Source of the DNA: JBBDWK01 sp040902885
GTDB taxonomy: Bacteria > Acidobacteriota > Terriglobia > Bryobacterales > Bryobacteraceae
DNA length: 64,000 nt
Direction: 5' to 3'
Assembly (NCBI GenBank): GCA_040902885.1
Contig: JBBDWK010000071.1
Coordinates: 1-64,000 of the forward strand
Part shown: in pieces, positions 52,214 through 63,433 of the stretch
Layout of the letters: each line of letters begins with the position of its first letter
Position numbering within the stretch: position 1 is the first letter of the stretch
The notes under the pieces: generated by a model
Database searches by the model: none
What the model was told of the DNA's origin: nothing
The model's input: only the letters and a program-made list of their open reading frames with translations
Program-made: the position numbers and the translations under genes

Positions 52214-53560
52214 CTAATAGTTGCGGAACGGCCCTCTTGGCTCGGACTCATCCATCTCCTTCCGCCACGCCCTCCACTTCCCCTTGACCATCGCCAGAAC
52301 GTCCGGCTTTTCCGCCGACAGATCCTTCCGCTCGCCGGGGTCGGAAGACAGTTGAAACAATCCTCCGCCCGCTGCCGACTCGATCCATTTCCACTCCCCG
52401 ACGCGAGCAGCCTTATCGCCGCGCCGCTGCCAATACATCTCTCGTCGTTCAGTAGGCGCGCGGTTCTCGAGTAACGGCATCATGTCAAAACCATCAAGCC
52501 GCGCTCCCTTCGGCGGATGCGCGCCCGCAAGCTTGGCGCACGTTGGCAGGAACTCGAGCGTCGAGGCAAACTGGTCAGAGACAACGCCGGCCGGAATCCG
52601 CCCGGGGAAGCGCGCAATCATCGGGACGCGGAATCCGCCTTCCCACAGCGTGCCTTTACCGCCTCGCAATTTACCGTTGCGATCTCCCGTGCCACCGTTG
52701 TCGCTCGCAAACACAATCAGTGTGTTGTCCGATAGCCTGTACTGATCCAAACGCGCAAGGATCTCACCAATCGCATCATCCATGTGCGTAATCAGCGCTT
52801 TGTACTGAGCGCGCCGGTCGCCGGCGTACATCTTGAGGTACTTTTCCGGCACCTGTGGCGCGGACTTGTCGAACGTAGACGCCCCATGCGGAGCGTTGAA
52901 CGGCAGATAAAGAAAAAACGGTCGCCGGTGGTTCCGATCAATGAATCGCAAAGCTTCACGCTTGAATAGATCGGTGGCGTGACCTTGCTCTTTGATGCGC
53001 TCGTTCCCGCGGAACATCGACGCTACGCGGTAGCGCTCGTGCGTGTAGTAGTCAATCCCGGTATTGGCGAACCCGTAAAAGTCGTCGAATCCGCGCTGCA
53101 GCGGCAGGAAGCGCTTGGCCCGGCCGCTGTCCCATTTTCCGAACACGCCGGTTGCATATCCGGTGCTCCTCATCACCTGACCGATGGTCACCTCACGCAC
53201 GTCCAGCCCGAGTGTCATCTCTTCGCTGACTGCATACTCCTCCTCAGTGAAGACATGCTTCCAATTCACTTCGTCGTTGCGGATCATGTCGTAGAGACCG
53301 TTTCGTTGAGGATAGCGACCGGTGAGAATACTGGAACGCGAAGGCGTGCAGGCGGGCCACGAAACGACGAAGTCCGTGAACCGGATGCCTTGCGATGCGA
53401 GCTTGTCGATGTGCGGCGTGTGGATCGACGAGTTGCCCGCGCATCCGAGGTCGATATAACCCAAGTCGTCCGCCAGGATCAGCACGATGTTCGGCCGCTG
53501 TTGCTCCGCCGGCAGATTCAAGGCGCCAGCTGCGACACCGAGCCATTCTCTTCGCGTCAT
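52214..53560 (-). CDS. Type I sulfatase, Tat-exported
   Basis: This 448-residue arylsulfatase-family enzyme has the formylglycine motif CTPSR (Cys71) followed by SSILTGR, metal ligands Asp31-Asp32 in LILADDLGY, and FASDNGGTGDRNGKLRGGKG in the C-terminal half (shown as FASDNGG and KLRGGKG). The start ATG 53560 gives the Tat-like MTRREWLGVAAGA; ATG 53569 is three codons upstream, and the open frame continues much further without signal features. It removes sulfate esters, probably from polysaccharides. A TAATAT box seven bases upstream suggests a leaderless mRNA. Confidence 0.88.
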   Translation of the reverse strand: MTRREWLGVAAGALNLPAEQQRPNIVLILADDLGYIDLGCAGNSSIHTPHIDKLASQGIRFTDFVVSWPACTPSRSSILTGRYPQRNGLYDMIRNDEVNWKHVFTEEEYAVSEEMTLGLDVREVTIGQVMRSTGYATGVFGKWDSGRAKRFLPLQRGFDDFYGFANTGIDYYTHERYRVASMFRGNERIKEQGHATDLFKREALRFIDRNHRRPFFLYLPFNAPHGASTFDKSAPQVPEKYLKMYAGDRRAQYKALITHMDDAIGEILARLDQYRLSDNTLIVFASDNGGTGDRNGKLRGGKGTLWEGGFRVPMIARFPGRIPAGVVSDQFASTLEFLPTCAKLAGAHPPKGARLDGFDMMPLLENRAPTERREMYWQRRGDKAARVGEWKWIESAAGGGLFQLSSDPGERKDLSAEKPDVLAMVKGKWRAWRKEMDESEPRGPFRNY

Positions 53561-53573
53561 TGCGATCATATTA
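53558..53573 (-). promoter_or_regulatory. Candidate leaderless promoter, sulfatase
   Basis: On the minus strand TAATAT (53573-53568) is followed by seven bases and the ATG at 53560. It overlaps the alternative ATG at 53569, which would then not be in the mRNA. There is no Shine-Dalgarno sequence. Confidence 0.4.
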
Positions 53574-53593
53574 ACAAGAGAACCGACGGCGTG

Positions 53594-53607
53594 TTGCGGC
53601 AACGCAA
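53594..53607. promoter_or_regulatory. Inverted repeat between divergent genes
   Basis: TTGCG, four bases, CGCAA form a perfect 5-4-5 inverted repeat midway between the sulfatase and HAD starts. It is a candidate operator for a regulator controlling both directions. Confidence 0.35.
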
Positions 53608-53637
53608 CTGCCGATTGCCCTGTATGGAGAGTCTGGT

Positions 53638-54447
53638 ATGAGAGTCGATCGCAGACATTTTCTGAAGGGCGCCGCCGCGGCGACAGCGATATCATTTCCG
53701 GTATGGTACGCCGCTCGGGCGCAGGAGGCTGGAGGGGACTTGGCACCAGTGAAGGCACTCGTCTTCGACGTATTCGGAACGATCGTAGATTGGCGCGGTT
53801 CCATCATTCGTGAAGGCCTGGCCTGGGGCAAAGCCAGGCAATCCCGGATCGATTGGGCCCGCTTTGTCGATCGCTGGCGCGAGGGATATGGCCCGGCAAT
53901 GGATAAAGTCCGCAAGGGCGAGCTTCCCTGGACAAAGATCGACGACTTGCACCGTATGGTTCTGGAACAGTTGCTCGAGGAATTCAGGATCGAGGGACTG
54001 ACTGAAGAGGAGAAAGACCGCTGGAACCGGGTCTGGCATCGACTCAAGCCGTGGCCTGATTGCGTTCCGGGTCTCACGCGGCTCAAGAAGAAATACGTCA
54101 TCGCGCCTCTCTCTAATGGCAATATCGCTCTGCTGACGAACATGGCCAAACATTCCGGATTGCCTTGGGATGCTATCCTAGGCGCCGAGTTGGTCAAACG
54201 CTACAAACCCGATCGCGAAGTCTACCTTTCGGCATCCGATTTTCTCGGTGTGAAACCGAGTGAAGTCATGATGGTGGCCGCTCACCGCGGAGACTTGGAA
54301 GCCGCCCGATCCTGCGGCCTGCGCACCGGGTTCATATATCGCCCAAATGAATTCGGTCCGGGACGCGCGGCATACAAAGCCAACCCCGGCGATTTCGATG
54401 TCGTTTCCACCGATGCGGTCCACTTGGCCAAACAGATGGGTGTGTAA
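53638..54447 (+). CDS. Tat-exported haloacid dehalogenase-like HAD (type II)
   Basis: This 269-residue protein starts with a canonical Tat signal, VDRRHFLKGAAAATA, cleavage near 28 (ARAQ). The mature part is a type II haloacid dehalogenase: nucleophile Asp44 in LVFDVFGTI, Arg53, Ser159-Asn160 in PLSNGN, Lys190 in RYKPDREVY and Asp219 in VAAHRGDL (normally VAAHxxDL). Such enzymes are nearly always cytoplasmic; export is unusual and would allow extracellular dehalogenation or another hydrolysis. TGGAGAG is the ribosome site. The propeller gene follows after 41 bases. Confidence 0.85.
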   Translation: MRVDRRHFLKGAAAATAISFPVWYAARAQEAGGDLAPVKALVFDVFGTIVDWRGSIIREGLAWGKARQSRIDWARFVDRWREGYGPAMDKVRKGELPWTKIDDLHRMVLEQLLEEFRIEGLTEEEKDRWNRVWHRLKPWPDCVPGLTRLKKKYVIAPLSNGNIALLTNMAKHSGLPWDAILGAELVKRYKPDREVYLSASDFLGVKPSEVMMVAAHRGDLEAARSCGLRTGFIYRPNEFGPGRAAYKANPGDFDVVSTDAVHLAKQMGV

Positions 54448-54488
54448 CACTGGGCTATCGCCAATGTGCCCGATACAGGAGAACATGA

Positions 54489-55814
54489 ATGCGAATATTA
54501 ATCATTCTTTCGCTGTTGGTTCCGTCTGCTGTCGGTGAGAACTGGCCGCAATGGCGCGGTCCTCTCGGGACGGGCATCTCAACGGAAAAGGGGTTGCCAA
54601 CCGAATGGAGCCCGAAGCAGAACATCGCTTGGCGGGCAGAACTGCCGGGTTTGGGAGTTTCTTCGCCGATCGTGTGGGGAAACCAGGTGTTCGTGACCTA
54701 CCAGCTCGGCGCAGGAGCGCTCAGGCAGGGACGGCATCCCACATTTGTGCAGGAAGGGAATCCCGCCGATGCAGGCGAGACTCCCTTGGGTGGCGCGCGC
54801 GCGCAAGCTCCGGATGAAAAGATCAGTCTTGCGGTCGCCGCGTTTCGCACGACCGACGGAGGCCGGCTCTGGGAACACAGGATGGACGCCGTCGGTAAGC
54901 TGCCTGAGGTACACGATAAGCGAAACCTGGCGACATCGAGCGCGGTAACCGATGGCGAGCGTGTGTATGCCTGGTTCAGCAACGGGCAACTCGCAGCCGT
55001 GGATATGAATGGCAAGCCCGCCTGGATGCGGCACCTCGGACAAGAGTACTCGCCCTTCGATCTCGACTGGGGTCATGCCAGTTCGCCGGCAGTGTACCGC
55101 GACCGGTTGATCCTTCTCTGCTATCAAGGATCGGCCGCATTCCTCCTGGCACTCGATAAGCGGACCGGCAAGGAATTGTGGAGGGTCGATCAGGCGGGTG
55201 GCGTAAAATCCTACAGCACGCCGCTGGTGATCGAAACAGCCCAGGGCACCGAGGTCATTGTGAATTCGAACGACAGCGTTGAGGCGTTTGACCCCTCGAC
55301 AGGTAAATCGCTGTGGAAAGTTGTTGAACCGACTCGGTTCGCGGTGCCGATGCCGGTTTATCACGAAGGCGTCGTCTACGTGAGTCGCGGATACAGAAGC
55401 GGGCCGTACTGGGCATTGAAGGCCGGCGAACGGAGCGTAGTGCCGAAGTCGAAGCTGCTTTGGCACGTCGAAACCGGCGCGCCCTACACTTCTTCAATCG
55501 TGCACCACGATGGGTTGCTGTACATGGCAACAGAAATGGGCATCGTGAGTTGTATTGACGGCAAGACGGGTGAACGTGTGTGGCGGGAGCGGCTCGGTGG
55601 TATCTACAGCGCTTCTCCTGTCTTGGCGGACGGCAAGATCTATCTGGTTGGCGAAAACGGCGAAACACTCGTGCTCCACGCAGGACGGTCACCACAAGTG
55701 CTCGCCAAGAACAAACTGGACATGCGGGTGATTGCTTCGCCCGCGATATCGGATGGCCGGATTTTCATCCGTGGCGATCGATACTTGGTTGCGATTCGAA
55801 CTGGTTCCCGCTAG
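54489..55814 (+). CDS. PQQ-like beta-propeller protein, secreted
   Basis: This 441-residue protein has a signal peptide (about 1-16) and the NWPQWRGP start typical of PQQ-like propeller proteins of Acidobacteriota and Planctomycetes. Blade repeats include TTDGGRLWEHRMDAVG, LALDKRTGKELWRVDQ, AFDPSTGKSLWKV and CIDGKTGERVWRERLG with the Trp-docking pattern. There is no dehydrogenase catalytic Asp-Cys set, so it is probably a BamB-like or non-enzymatic propeller. AGGAGA precedes the start. A terminator-like hairpin follows the stop. Confidence 0.82.
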   Translation: MRILIILSLLVPSAVGENWPQWRGPLGTGISTEKGLPTEWSPKQNIAWRAELPGLGVSSPIVWGNQVFVTYQLGAGALRQGRHPTFVQEGNPADAGETPLGGARAQAPDEKISLAVAAFRTTDGGRLWEHRMDAVGKLPEVHDKRNLATSSAVTDGERVYAWFSNGQLAAVDMNGKPAWMRHLGQEYSPFDLDWGHASSPAVYRDRLILLCYQGSAAFLLALDKRTGKELWRVDQAGGVKSYSTPLVIETAQGTEVIVNSNDSVEAFDPSTGKSLWKVVEPTRFAVPMPVYHEGVVYVSRGYRSGPYWALKAGERSVVPKSKLLWHVETGAPYTSSIVHHDGLLYMATEMGIVSCIDGKTGERVWRERLGGIYSASPVLADGKIYLVGENGETLVLHAGRSPQVLAKNKLDMRVIASPAISDGRIFIRGDRYLVAIRTGSR

Positions 55815-55839
55815 CCGTGCCTAGCACGGTTGAGTTTTT
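55815..55839 (+). terminator. Rho-independent terminator candidate
   Basis: Immediately after the stop, CCGTGC (55815-55820), loop CTA and GCACGG (55824-55829) form a perfect six-pair stem followed by TTGAGTTTTT. Confidence 0.6.
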
Positions 55840-55857
55840 GAACCGGAGACTGGGGCG

Positions 55858-57147
55858 TTAACGCAGCACTGTCTGCGCACGCCGCCGGGCGCTTCGTTCT
55901 GGGGGAGTCACAACCATACCACTCCTCTCGTGCAGCCATAGCGTGAGGATCGCCGCGAAGGAAAGGAACACAATCTCCATGGCGATTGGCTTGTCAAGTT
56001 TGGCCGGCGGCAAGAAAGATTTCAGCATGGCCATCAGCGTGCTGGTCCAGGTCATAAGCAAGAAGAGATTTCTTGCTCGCGGCGTGCGCGCCACATAGGC
56101 GGCAACGGCAATCGTGGTGAGAATAACCAGCGTCCACATGACCGGCGCCGGATAGGTGGGCCGATAGCGCAGCAGATCGATGGCGAAGGCGCAGTAAGTG
56201 GCGGTGATCGCGGTCTGCCAGCAGAACTCTTCGGAGTAGAGCGCGATGCTTAACAGGAGCGCTCCGGCAATTGTGTAGTCGAGCCGCGATGCAATCGACT
56301 GGTGGAGCGCGATGGCGATCGCGATGGAGAGCGCGGCCCAGCCGAGGGAGGGCAGCACGGAAGCGGGCGGGCTAAGCGCGGGTTGCGCGGGTATCTCCTT
56401 CCGGTTGCGCCAAGCGCAGATGCCGAAGCCAAGACCGAGCAGGAAGCCGAAGGTCATCTCCATGAATTTCCACCAACCGAACGGGAAGACAGGCATGTTG
56501 TGGCGGCCCCACACTTGGGCGGCGGCTCCGGCAGCGAACCCGATACTGCCACCCAAGGCCCCCCATAGGGCGAAGCGCCAAGGGAGCGCGGCGCCGCCTT
56601 GCCAACTTAGGTAGAGCAGCATGACGATGGCGCCAAGCAGCAGGCCAAACCAAAGTTCAGCGCGGGGTTGGTCGATTGGGTTGGAAAAGTAAATCAGCTT
56701 GGGTTCGTTCAGGAGTTTCCAGCCGGCGTAAGTGCCGGCCACCATGAGTGCGAACGAGGCGATAAGGTCTTTGTCGGAGTAACGGTCGCGCGTGAGCGCG
56801 ATGCCGATGAGGGCTCCGCCGAGAAGCCCCCATTTGCCGCCCTTTATGAAAAAACCGAGGATACCCCAATAGAATGTTTCGGGCTGGACGCTGAGACCAA
56901 CGGTTTGGCCATAGGTCTCCTGGCCTCCGAAGCCGATCCCCACCGCGGCAAACGCGGCGATGAGACCGGCGTCACGGTGGCGGTTGAGCAGCAGGCACAG
57001 CGCCAAGCCAATCATGGAACCAGGGATCATCGCCCCGAGCGAACTGCCTCCGATATAGCCGCGAAGCATCCACCCCAGCGCCATGGCCAGCGCCGGGAAA
57101 AGATACCAGAACCAGGCTTTTTCTCTAAGTTGGGTAAGTTGAGTCAT
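55858..57147 (-). CDS. Polytopic membrane protein of unknown function
   Basis: This 429-residue integral membrane protein has about eleven or twelve hydrophobic segments, many Gly-rich (ALGWMLRGYIGGSSLG, GAMIPGSMIGLALCLL, GLLGGALIGIAL). A loop contains QETYGQTVGLSV. There are no recognisable transporter or enzyme motifs, and no signal peptide beyond the first segment. It stands between the propeller gene, convergent, and the fourth receptor, 58 bases upstream in the same direction, so it may share that receptor transcript. Acidobacterial genomes contain similar uncharacterised proteins. Confidence 0.7.
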   Translation of the reverse strand: MTQLTQLREKAWFWYLFPALAMALGWMLRGYIGGSSLGAMIPGSMIGLALCLLLNRHRDAGLIAAFAAVGIGFGGQETYGQTVGLSVQPETFYWGILGFFIKGGKWGLLGGALIGIALTRDRYSDKDLIASFALMVAGTYAGWKLLNEPKLIYFSNPIDQPRAELWFGLLLGAIVMLLYLSWQGGAALPWRFALWGALGGSIGFAAGAAAQVWGRHNMPVFPFGWWKFMEMTFGFLLGLGFGICAWRNRKEIPAQPALSPPASVLPSLGWAALSIAIAIALHQSIASRLDYTIAGALLLSIALYSEEFCWQTAITATYCAFAIDLLRYRPTYPAPVMWTLVILTTIAVAAYVARTPRARNLFLLMTWTSTLMAMLKSFLPPAKLDKPIAMEIVFLSFAAILTLWLHERSGMVVTPPERSARRRAQTVLR

Positions 57148-57205
57148 GGAATCCCCTTGTTTATGCCGTCAGGAGCGGCGACTATCGTGCTTCCCCGCCT
57201 TCAGA

Positions 57206-60200
57206 TCAGAACGTCAGGCGAAACTCGAGATAGATCACGCGCGGCTGATTATCCTGCTCCGGAGTGATTTGTCCGAAGTTCGCGTTGGTCACGTTCGGCG
57301 GATTGCCCACGAGGCTGGTGAAGAACGGCCGGTTGAAGGCATTACTGAAGTCGGCGCGCACCTGCGCCTTCACGCGTTCGGTGGCCAACGGAATGTCCTT
57401 GAGCAGCGAAAAGTCATAGTTGTGAACGCCCATGAAGCGGACGTCGGGGAAACGCGTCGGGAAATTGCGCAGCGTGAACGGCGCGGGCCCCGCCACCCGC
57501 GGGAACAACGAGGTATCGAACCAGCGTTCGAGCGTGCGCTGGTCCGACGGAAGCCGGGCGCTCCGGGCTTCGAGCGGCGCGGCGTTCGGAAAGTCGATCG
57601 GAAAGCCGCCCTGGACCGTCACGTTCCAGCCGAACTTCCAGTTGCCCAGTAGCCCGTTCGCCACCGGGTGCATGGAATTGAGAAACGGCCGTCCCCGGCC
57701 GACGGGAAGCTCGTAGGTGCCGAGTACGGAAAGCTTCTGAGGCACGTCGAAGATGCTCAACCGTTTTTCCAGCTTCGAATCCAGGAGGTTGTTGAGATTC
57801 AGATCCTGCGGGTTCAGCAGGGTCAACCGCTCCAGGTTCTTGGACACCATGTAGTTGGCCTGGAAATTCAAGCCGTTGGCGAACCGCTTCTTGATGGAGA
57901 TCTGAACGGCGTCATAGCGGTTTCGTCCGGCCGGGACATTATTTACCGACACATTCGAGTACTGCGGAAATGCGATGAGCAGCGATGAGCGTGGGATCGT
58001 GGCGCCGTTCAGCGCCGTGTTGTTGGGCAGCAGCCCGGCCATTGGGTTCGTGACGCGTTCGGCGTAATAGCTTGCGGGCCTCCCGAGTTCGGAGGCCGGG
58101 TTGTAGTTCATCGAGCCCGCAATGGCCAGGCCGGTCGAATAGTTGCCGACGTAGGAAATGTCGGCGAGCAGACCGCTCCGAAACTCGCGCTGAATGCCAA
58201 ACGACACCTGCTTCGAGATGGGCAGGCTACGGTCCGTATAGCCGAAGGTCACGCCGAGCCCCAGGTCCGTGGCCAGCCCCAGACTCGATCCCACCGGACG
58301 CAGCAGCCCGCCGGGAAAGGGATTGCTCATCGTCGCCGACGGCGTGAGACCGTCAACGGTGGTGATCATCGGAGTGGTGCGGCTGAATCCCGTGGAGCCG
58401 CCGAGCGCCCACTGCCCGAGCGAGTACAACCCGAAGCCCCCGCGGAGCACTGTCTTGCTGTCCAGCATGAACGCCACGCCGACACGGGGCTGGAAGTTAT
58501 TGCGATCCGGGGCGAAGGCATACCGTTCCGATCCGCTGGAGCCCGCATAGAGAAGCCCGCCGGTCAAGTTTCCGCAGACAGCGCAGTTTTCAACGCCGGG
58601 CCTGTTCCTGACCGCGTCGGCGATCGGGCTGGGTTGACCCAAAGCAAATCCGCGCGTCTGCCGGTTGTACCGCTCCGCGATGGGCGTTTCGTAGTCCCAG
58701 CGAAGTCCAAGGTTCAAGGTGAGCCGGCGCGCGATCTTCCAGTCATCCTGGAAAAAGCCGGCGTAGTAGCGGCTGGTATACGCGGGGATGATCGGAAGAA
58801 CAACGGAGCCGCTGGTGGGGTAGCCGAGCAGGGCACTGGCGATCTCGTTGCCGGAAAAGGCGTCGGCCCGGTTCGGATCTGCCTGCGTCCATAGCCTGGA
58901 GAAAGCGAATGAGCCCCCGGCTGCGCCGTAATTCTGAATGTTGGTCCGGAACTCCCGCACCTCGAAGCCGAACTTCATCACATGTGCTGCGACAACCTTG
59001 CCGCCGGAGGCGCCGATCGTATAGGTGTCGTCGGCTTGGGTATTGGGATTGGCGCCCTGGGCCATGTAAGCCCCCATGTTCACTGTTGGGTACTGGGGCC
59101 GCGCGAACTGCGTCACCAGCGAATCCGAGAAGCCCAGGGTTCTGGGATCGAACGCCAGCGTCAGATCGTTCCCGGAGAGATTCTCCAGACGCGCCATGCC
59201 GGCGCGCAGGTTGAAGGTCGTCGAAGCGCTCAGGATCTCCGTCCAGTCGATGGTGAGCGTGCGGCCGCGGCGCCCTCGCGGCAGGATGGTGCTGTTCTCC
59301 GCCGGATTGCCCTCAGGATACCGCCGATCGCAGCATCGGGTCATGTTCGTTTCCCCGTACCGTCCGAAGAAGGCGCGGCGGTCGGCGGGCCGGATGTCGA
59401 GCCGTCCGGTCCACTGCCACAACTCACCGCTGTTGTCGCTGGTCTGGAAGAAATTGTTGACGCGGGCGGGGCCCGTGCCTTCCCGCGTCGGATCGGGATA
59501 GTACCCCACCAGCTTGGCGCCCACCGGGTTAATCTGATCCGTGGGAATGCGGTTGCCGGGGAACGGCGTCCGAACGTAGTTCGCGCCGCTGAGCCGCGTC
59601 GAATTCGGATCGTAGATGGTCACCGGGGCCCCTGTGCCGGCAAGAAGATTGGAGAAGTCTCCCCGCTTCATCTCCGGCAGCGGCGTCGTGAACTGGCTGG
59701 TATACAGGCTGGCCGAGGGGCTGGAGTCGTAGCTCACCATGTAGAACAACTTATTGCGGCCGTCGAAAAGCTTGGGAACCCAGACCGGACCGGTGCTGTG
59801 AAAGCCGTAGTTGTGCTGAACGATTTCCGGCCTCGGGACGCTCTGCCGGTTGTTGGACCAGGAATTGGCGTCGAGACGGCTGTCGCGGTAGCGGTCGAAA
59901 ACCGCTCCGTGGAAGGAGTTGGTTCCGGATTTGGTCGTCGTCGTGATGATGCCGCCTCCGGTCCGGCCGTATTGCGCATCATAGATATTAGTCAAGACCC
60001 GGAACTCCTGGACCGAGTCGAGCGCCGGAATCATCACCACCTGCCGGTCTCCTTTGGCATCGCTCGTCCCGTCGATCAGGATGTCGGTGTTGGCTTCGGT
60101 TCCCGCCGTGCCTGACGGCGCCCCGTTGATGGCAGTTCTCGAGTTGGCCAGTCCGTCGAGACTGAACGCAGTATTCTGATCGGTCGAAGGCTTGTAGACC

Positions 60201-60670
60201 CCGGGCATCGCGAAGGCGAGCTGGTAGACGCTCCGGCCCGGATTCGGAACGCTCAACAGCAGATCGCTGTCGACGATGCCGCCGCGGGAAGCGGTCTCTG
60301 TTTCGAGCAGGGAAATCTGCGAGCTGACAGTGATGCGTTCGGTCATCGCCCCGACCTCGAGCGTCGCGTCGAGCGCAATGCGGGCACTGATCTGCAACTC
60401 CACGTTCTCGCGTACCAGCTTCTTGAATCCCGGAGCCTCGATCTCGACGGTGTATTGGCCGGGAATCAGGAACGAGATGGAGTAGCGCCCGGTTTCATTC
60501 GAGGTTCCCACCGAGACCGCGTTTGTCTGGCGGTTGGAAGCCCGGATGGCGGCGCCGGAGATCGCGGCTCCCGCCGGATCTGTAATCAGTCCGGTGAGAC
60601 TGGCGCGAAAGTCCTGAGGGCAAACGGCTGGAGCAATCAGGAACAACAGAGAAACTGTTCGCCTGCACAT
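57206..60670 (-). CDS. Oar-type TonB-dependent outer-membrane receptor
   Basis: This receptor has 1154 residues with a signal peptide (about 1-18, MCRRTVSLLFLIAPAVC then PQ). A carboxypeptidase-regulatory-like domain (DPAGAAISGAAIRASNR; GRYSISFLIPGQY) is at about 25-110. The plug region shows SVPNPGRSVYQLAFAMPGV and TDILIDGTSDAKGDRQ. Late barrel strands end in IYLEFRLTF with terminal Phe. It has a good promoter of its own and may be co-transcribed with the membrane protein downstream. Ligand unknown. Confidence 0.9.
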   Translation of the reverse strand: MCRRTVSLLFLIAPAVCPQDFRASLTGLITDPAGAAISGAAIRASNRQTNAVSVGTSNETGRYSISFLIPGQYTVEIEAPGFKKLVRENVELQISARIALDATLEVGAMTERITVSSQISLLETETASRGGIVDSDLLLSVPNPGRSVYQLAFAMPGVYKPSTDQNTAFSLDGLANSRTAINGAPSGTAGTEANTDILIDGTSDAKGDRQVVMIPALDSVQEFRVLTNIYDAQYGRTGGGIITTTTKSGTNSFHGAVFDRYRDSRLDANSWSNNRQSVPRPEIVQHNYGFHSTGPVWVPKLFDGRNKLFYMVSYDSSPSASLYTSQFTTPLPEMKRGDFSNLLAGTGAPVTIYDPNSTRLSGANYVRTPFPGNRIPTDQINPVGAKLVGYYPDPTREGTGPARVNNFFQTSDNSGELWQWTGRLDIRPADRRAFFGRYGETNMTRCCDRRYPEGNPAENSTILPRGRRGRTLTIDWTEILSASTTFNLRAGMARLENLSGNDLTLAFDPRTLGFSDSLVTQFARPQYPTVNMGAYMAQGANPNTQADDTYTIGASGGKVVAAHVMKFGFEVREFRTNIQNYGAAGGSFAFSRLWTQADPNRADAFSGNEIASALLGYPTSGSVVLPIIPAYTSRYYAGFFQDDWKIARRLTLNLGLRWDYETPIAERYNRQTRGFALGQPSPIADAVRNRPGVENCAVCGNLTGGLLYAGSSGSERYAFAPDRNNFQPRVGVAFMLDSKTVLRGGFGLYSLGQWALGGSTGFSRTTPMITTVDGLTPSATMSNPFPGGLLRPVGSSLGLATDLGLGVTFGYTDRSLPISKQVSFGIQREFRSGLLADISYVGNYSTGLAIAGSMNYNPASELGRPASYYAERVTNPMAGLLPNNTALNGATIPRSSLLIAFPQYSNVSVNNVPAGRNRYDAVQISIKKRFANGLNFQANYMVSKNLERLTLLNPQDLNLNNLLDSKLEKRLSIFDVPQKLSVLGTYELPVGRGRPFLNSMHPVANGLLGNWKFGWNVTVQGGFPIDFPNAAPLEARSARLPSDQRTLERWFDTSLFPRVAGPAPFTLRNFPTRFPDVRFMGVHNYDFSLLKDIPLATERVKAQVRADFSNAFNRPFFTSLVGNPPNVTNANFGQITPEQDNQPRVIYLEFRLTF

Positions 60671-60692
60671 GAGATCGCTACCTCGATTTTCT

Positions 60693-60732
60693 CAGTCAAC
60701 TGAATTTAATTAAAGTGTCGGCCCGTGTCAAT
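60693..60732 (-). promoter_or_regulatory. Promoter and palindrome upstream of the fourth receptor
   Basis: On the minus strand TTGACA (60732-60727) and TAAATT (60709-60704) are 17 bases apart. Directly downstream, TCAGT-CA-ACTGA (60693-60704) is a perfect 5-2-5 palindrome, overlapping the -10 edge by one base, in position to act as a repressor site. Confidence 0.55.
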
Positions 60733-61045
60733 GCCGTGTGGCCGGCCCGAAAACGCGAAGGCAGTTTCGGTTTAGGGACACCATTCGGATACGAGCCAAG
60801 AGAGATCCCAATGGCTTACTGGCGTGGCTTGGAATGAGTTCAGGCCGCCGCTCGATAGTAGTAACTCAACATCGCCTGATCGACCGAAAGCCTCCAAGCC
60901 ACTCGGTGACGTCAGCGATCAAGACCGTAGCAGAATCAGGGGGCAGGCGATGCTGCCCCCGCAGTCACAAAAGCGAGGAACTTCGGTTTAGCCGATTCAG
61001 ACAACGGGAGCAGTACGAAGTTGACAGCTCTTCTTTCCGCCGAGC
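60733..61045. other. Intergenic region with hairpin, no gene
   Basis: No convincing coding region is seen. A frame on the plus strand is open for 107 codons but has atypical composition. The minus strand has a short frame ending SHWDLSWLVSEWCP that could be a relic; I do not recognise it. The sequence is less GC-rich than its surroundings. Confidence 0.3.
60939..60960 (-). terminator. Strong hairpin downstream of katG
   Basis: GGGGGCAG and CTGCCCCC pair perfectly over eight bases around a six-base loop, about 85 bases past the katG stop. No T-tract follows, so termination would have to be non-canonical. Confidence 0.35.
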
Positions 61046-63295
<2,250 letters not shown>

Positions 63296-63433
63296 GTGTT
63301 CCTCTCTTCCTTCGAATCAGTCAAAAGATAGTGCAACGAACTACGAATCCATCCCTGCTTTCCCATTCGCGCAATCGCCGTCGGCTGCTTGCTGACGCGC
63401 GCCTTTCATCCGGTTTCCTCACACCTACGACAC

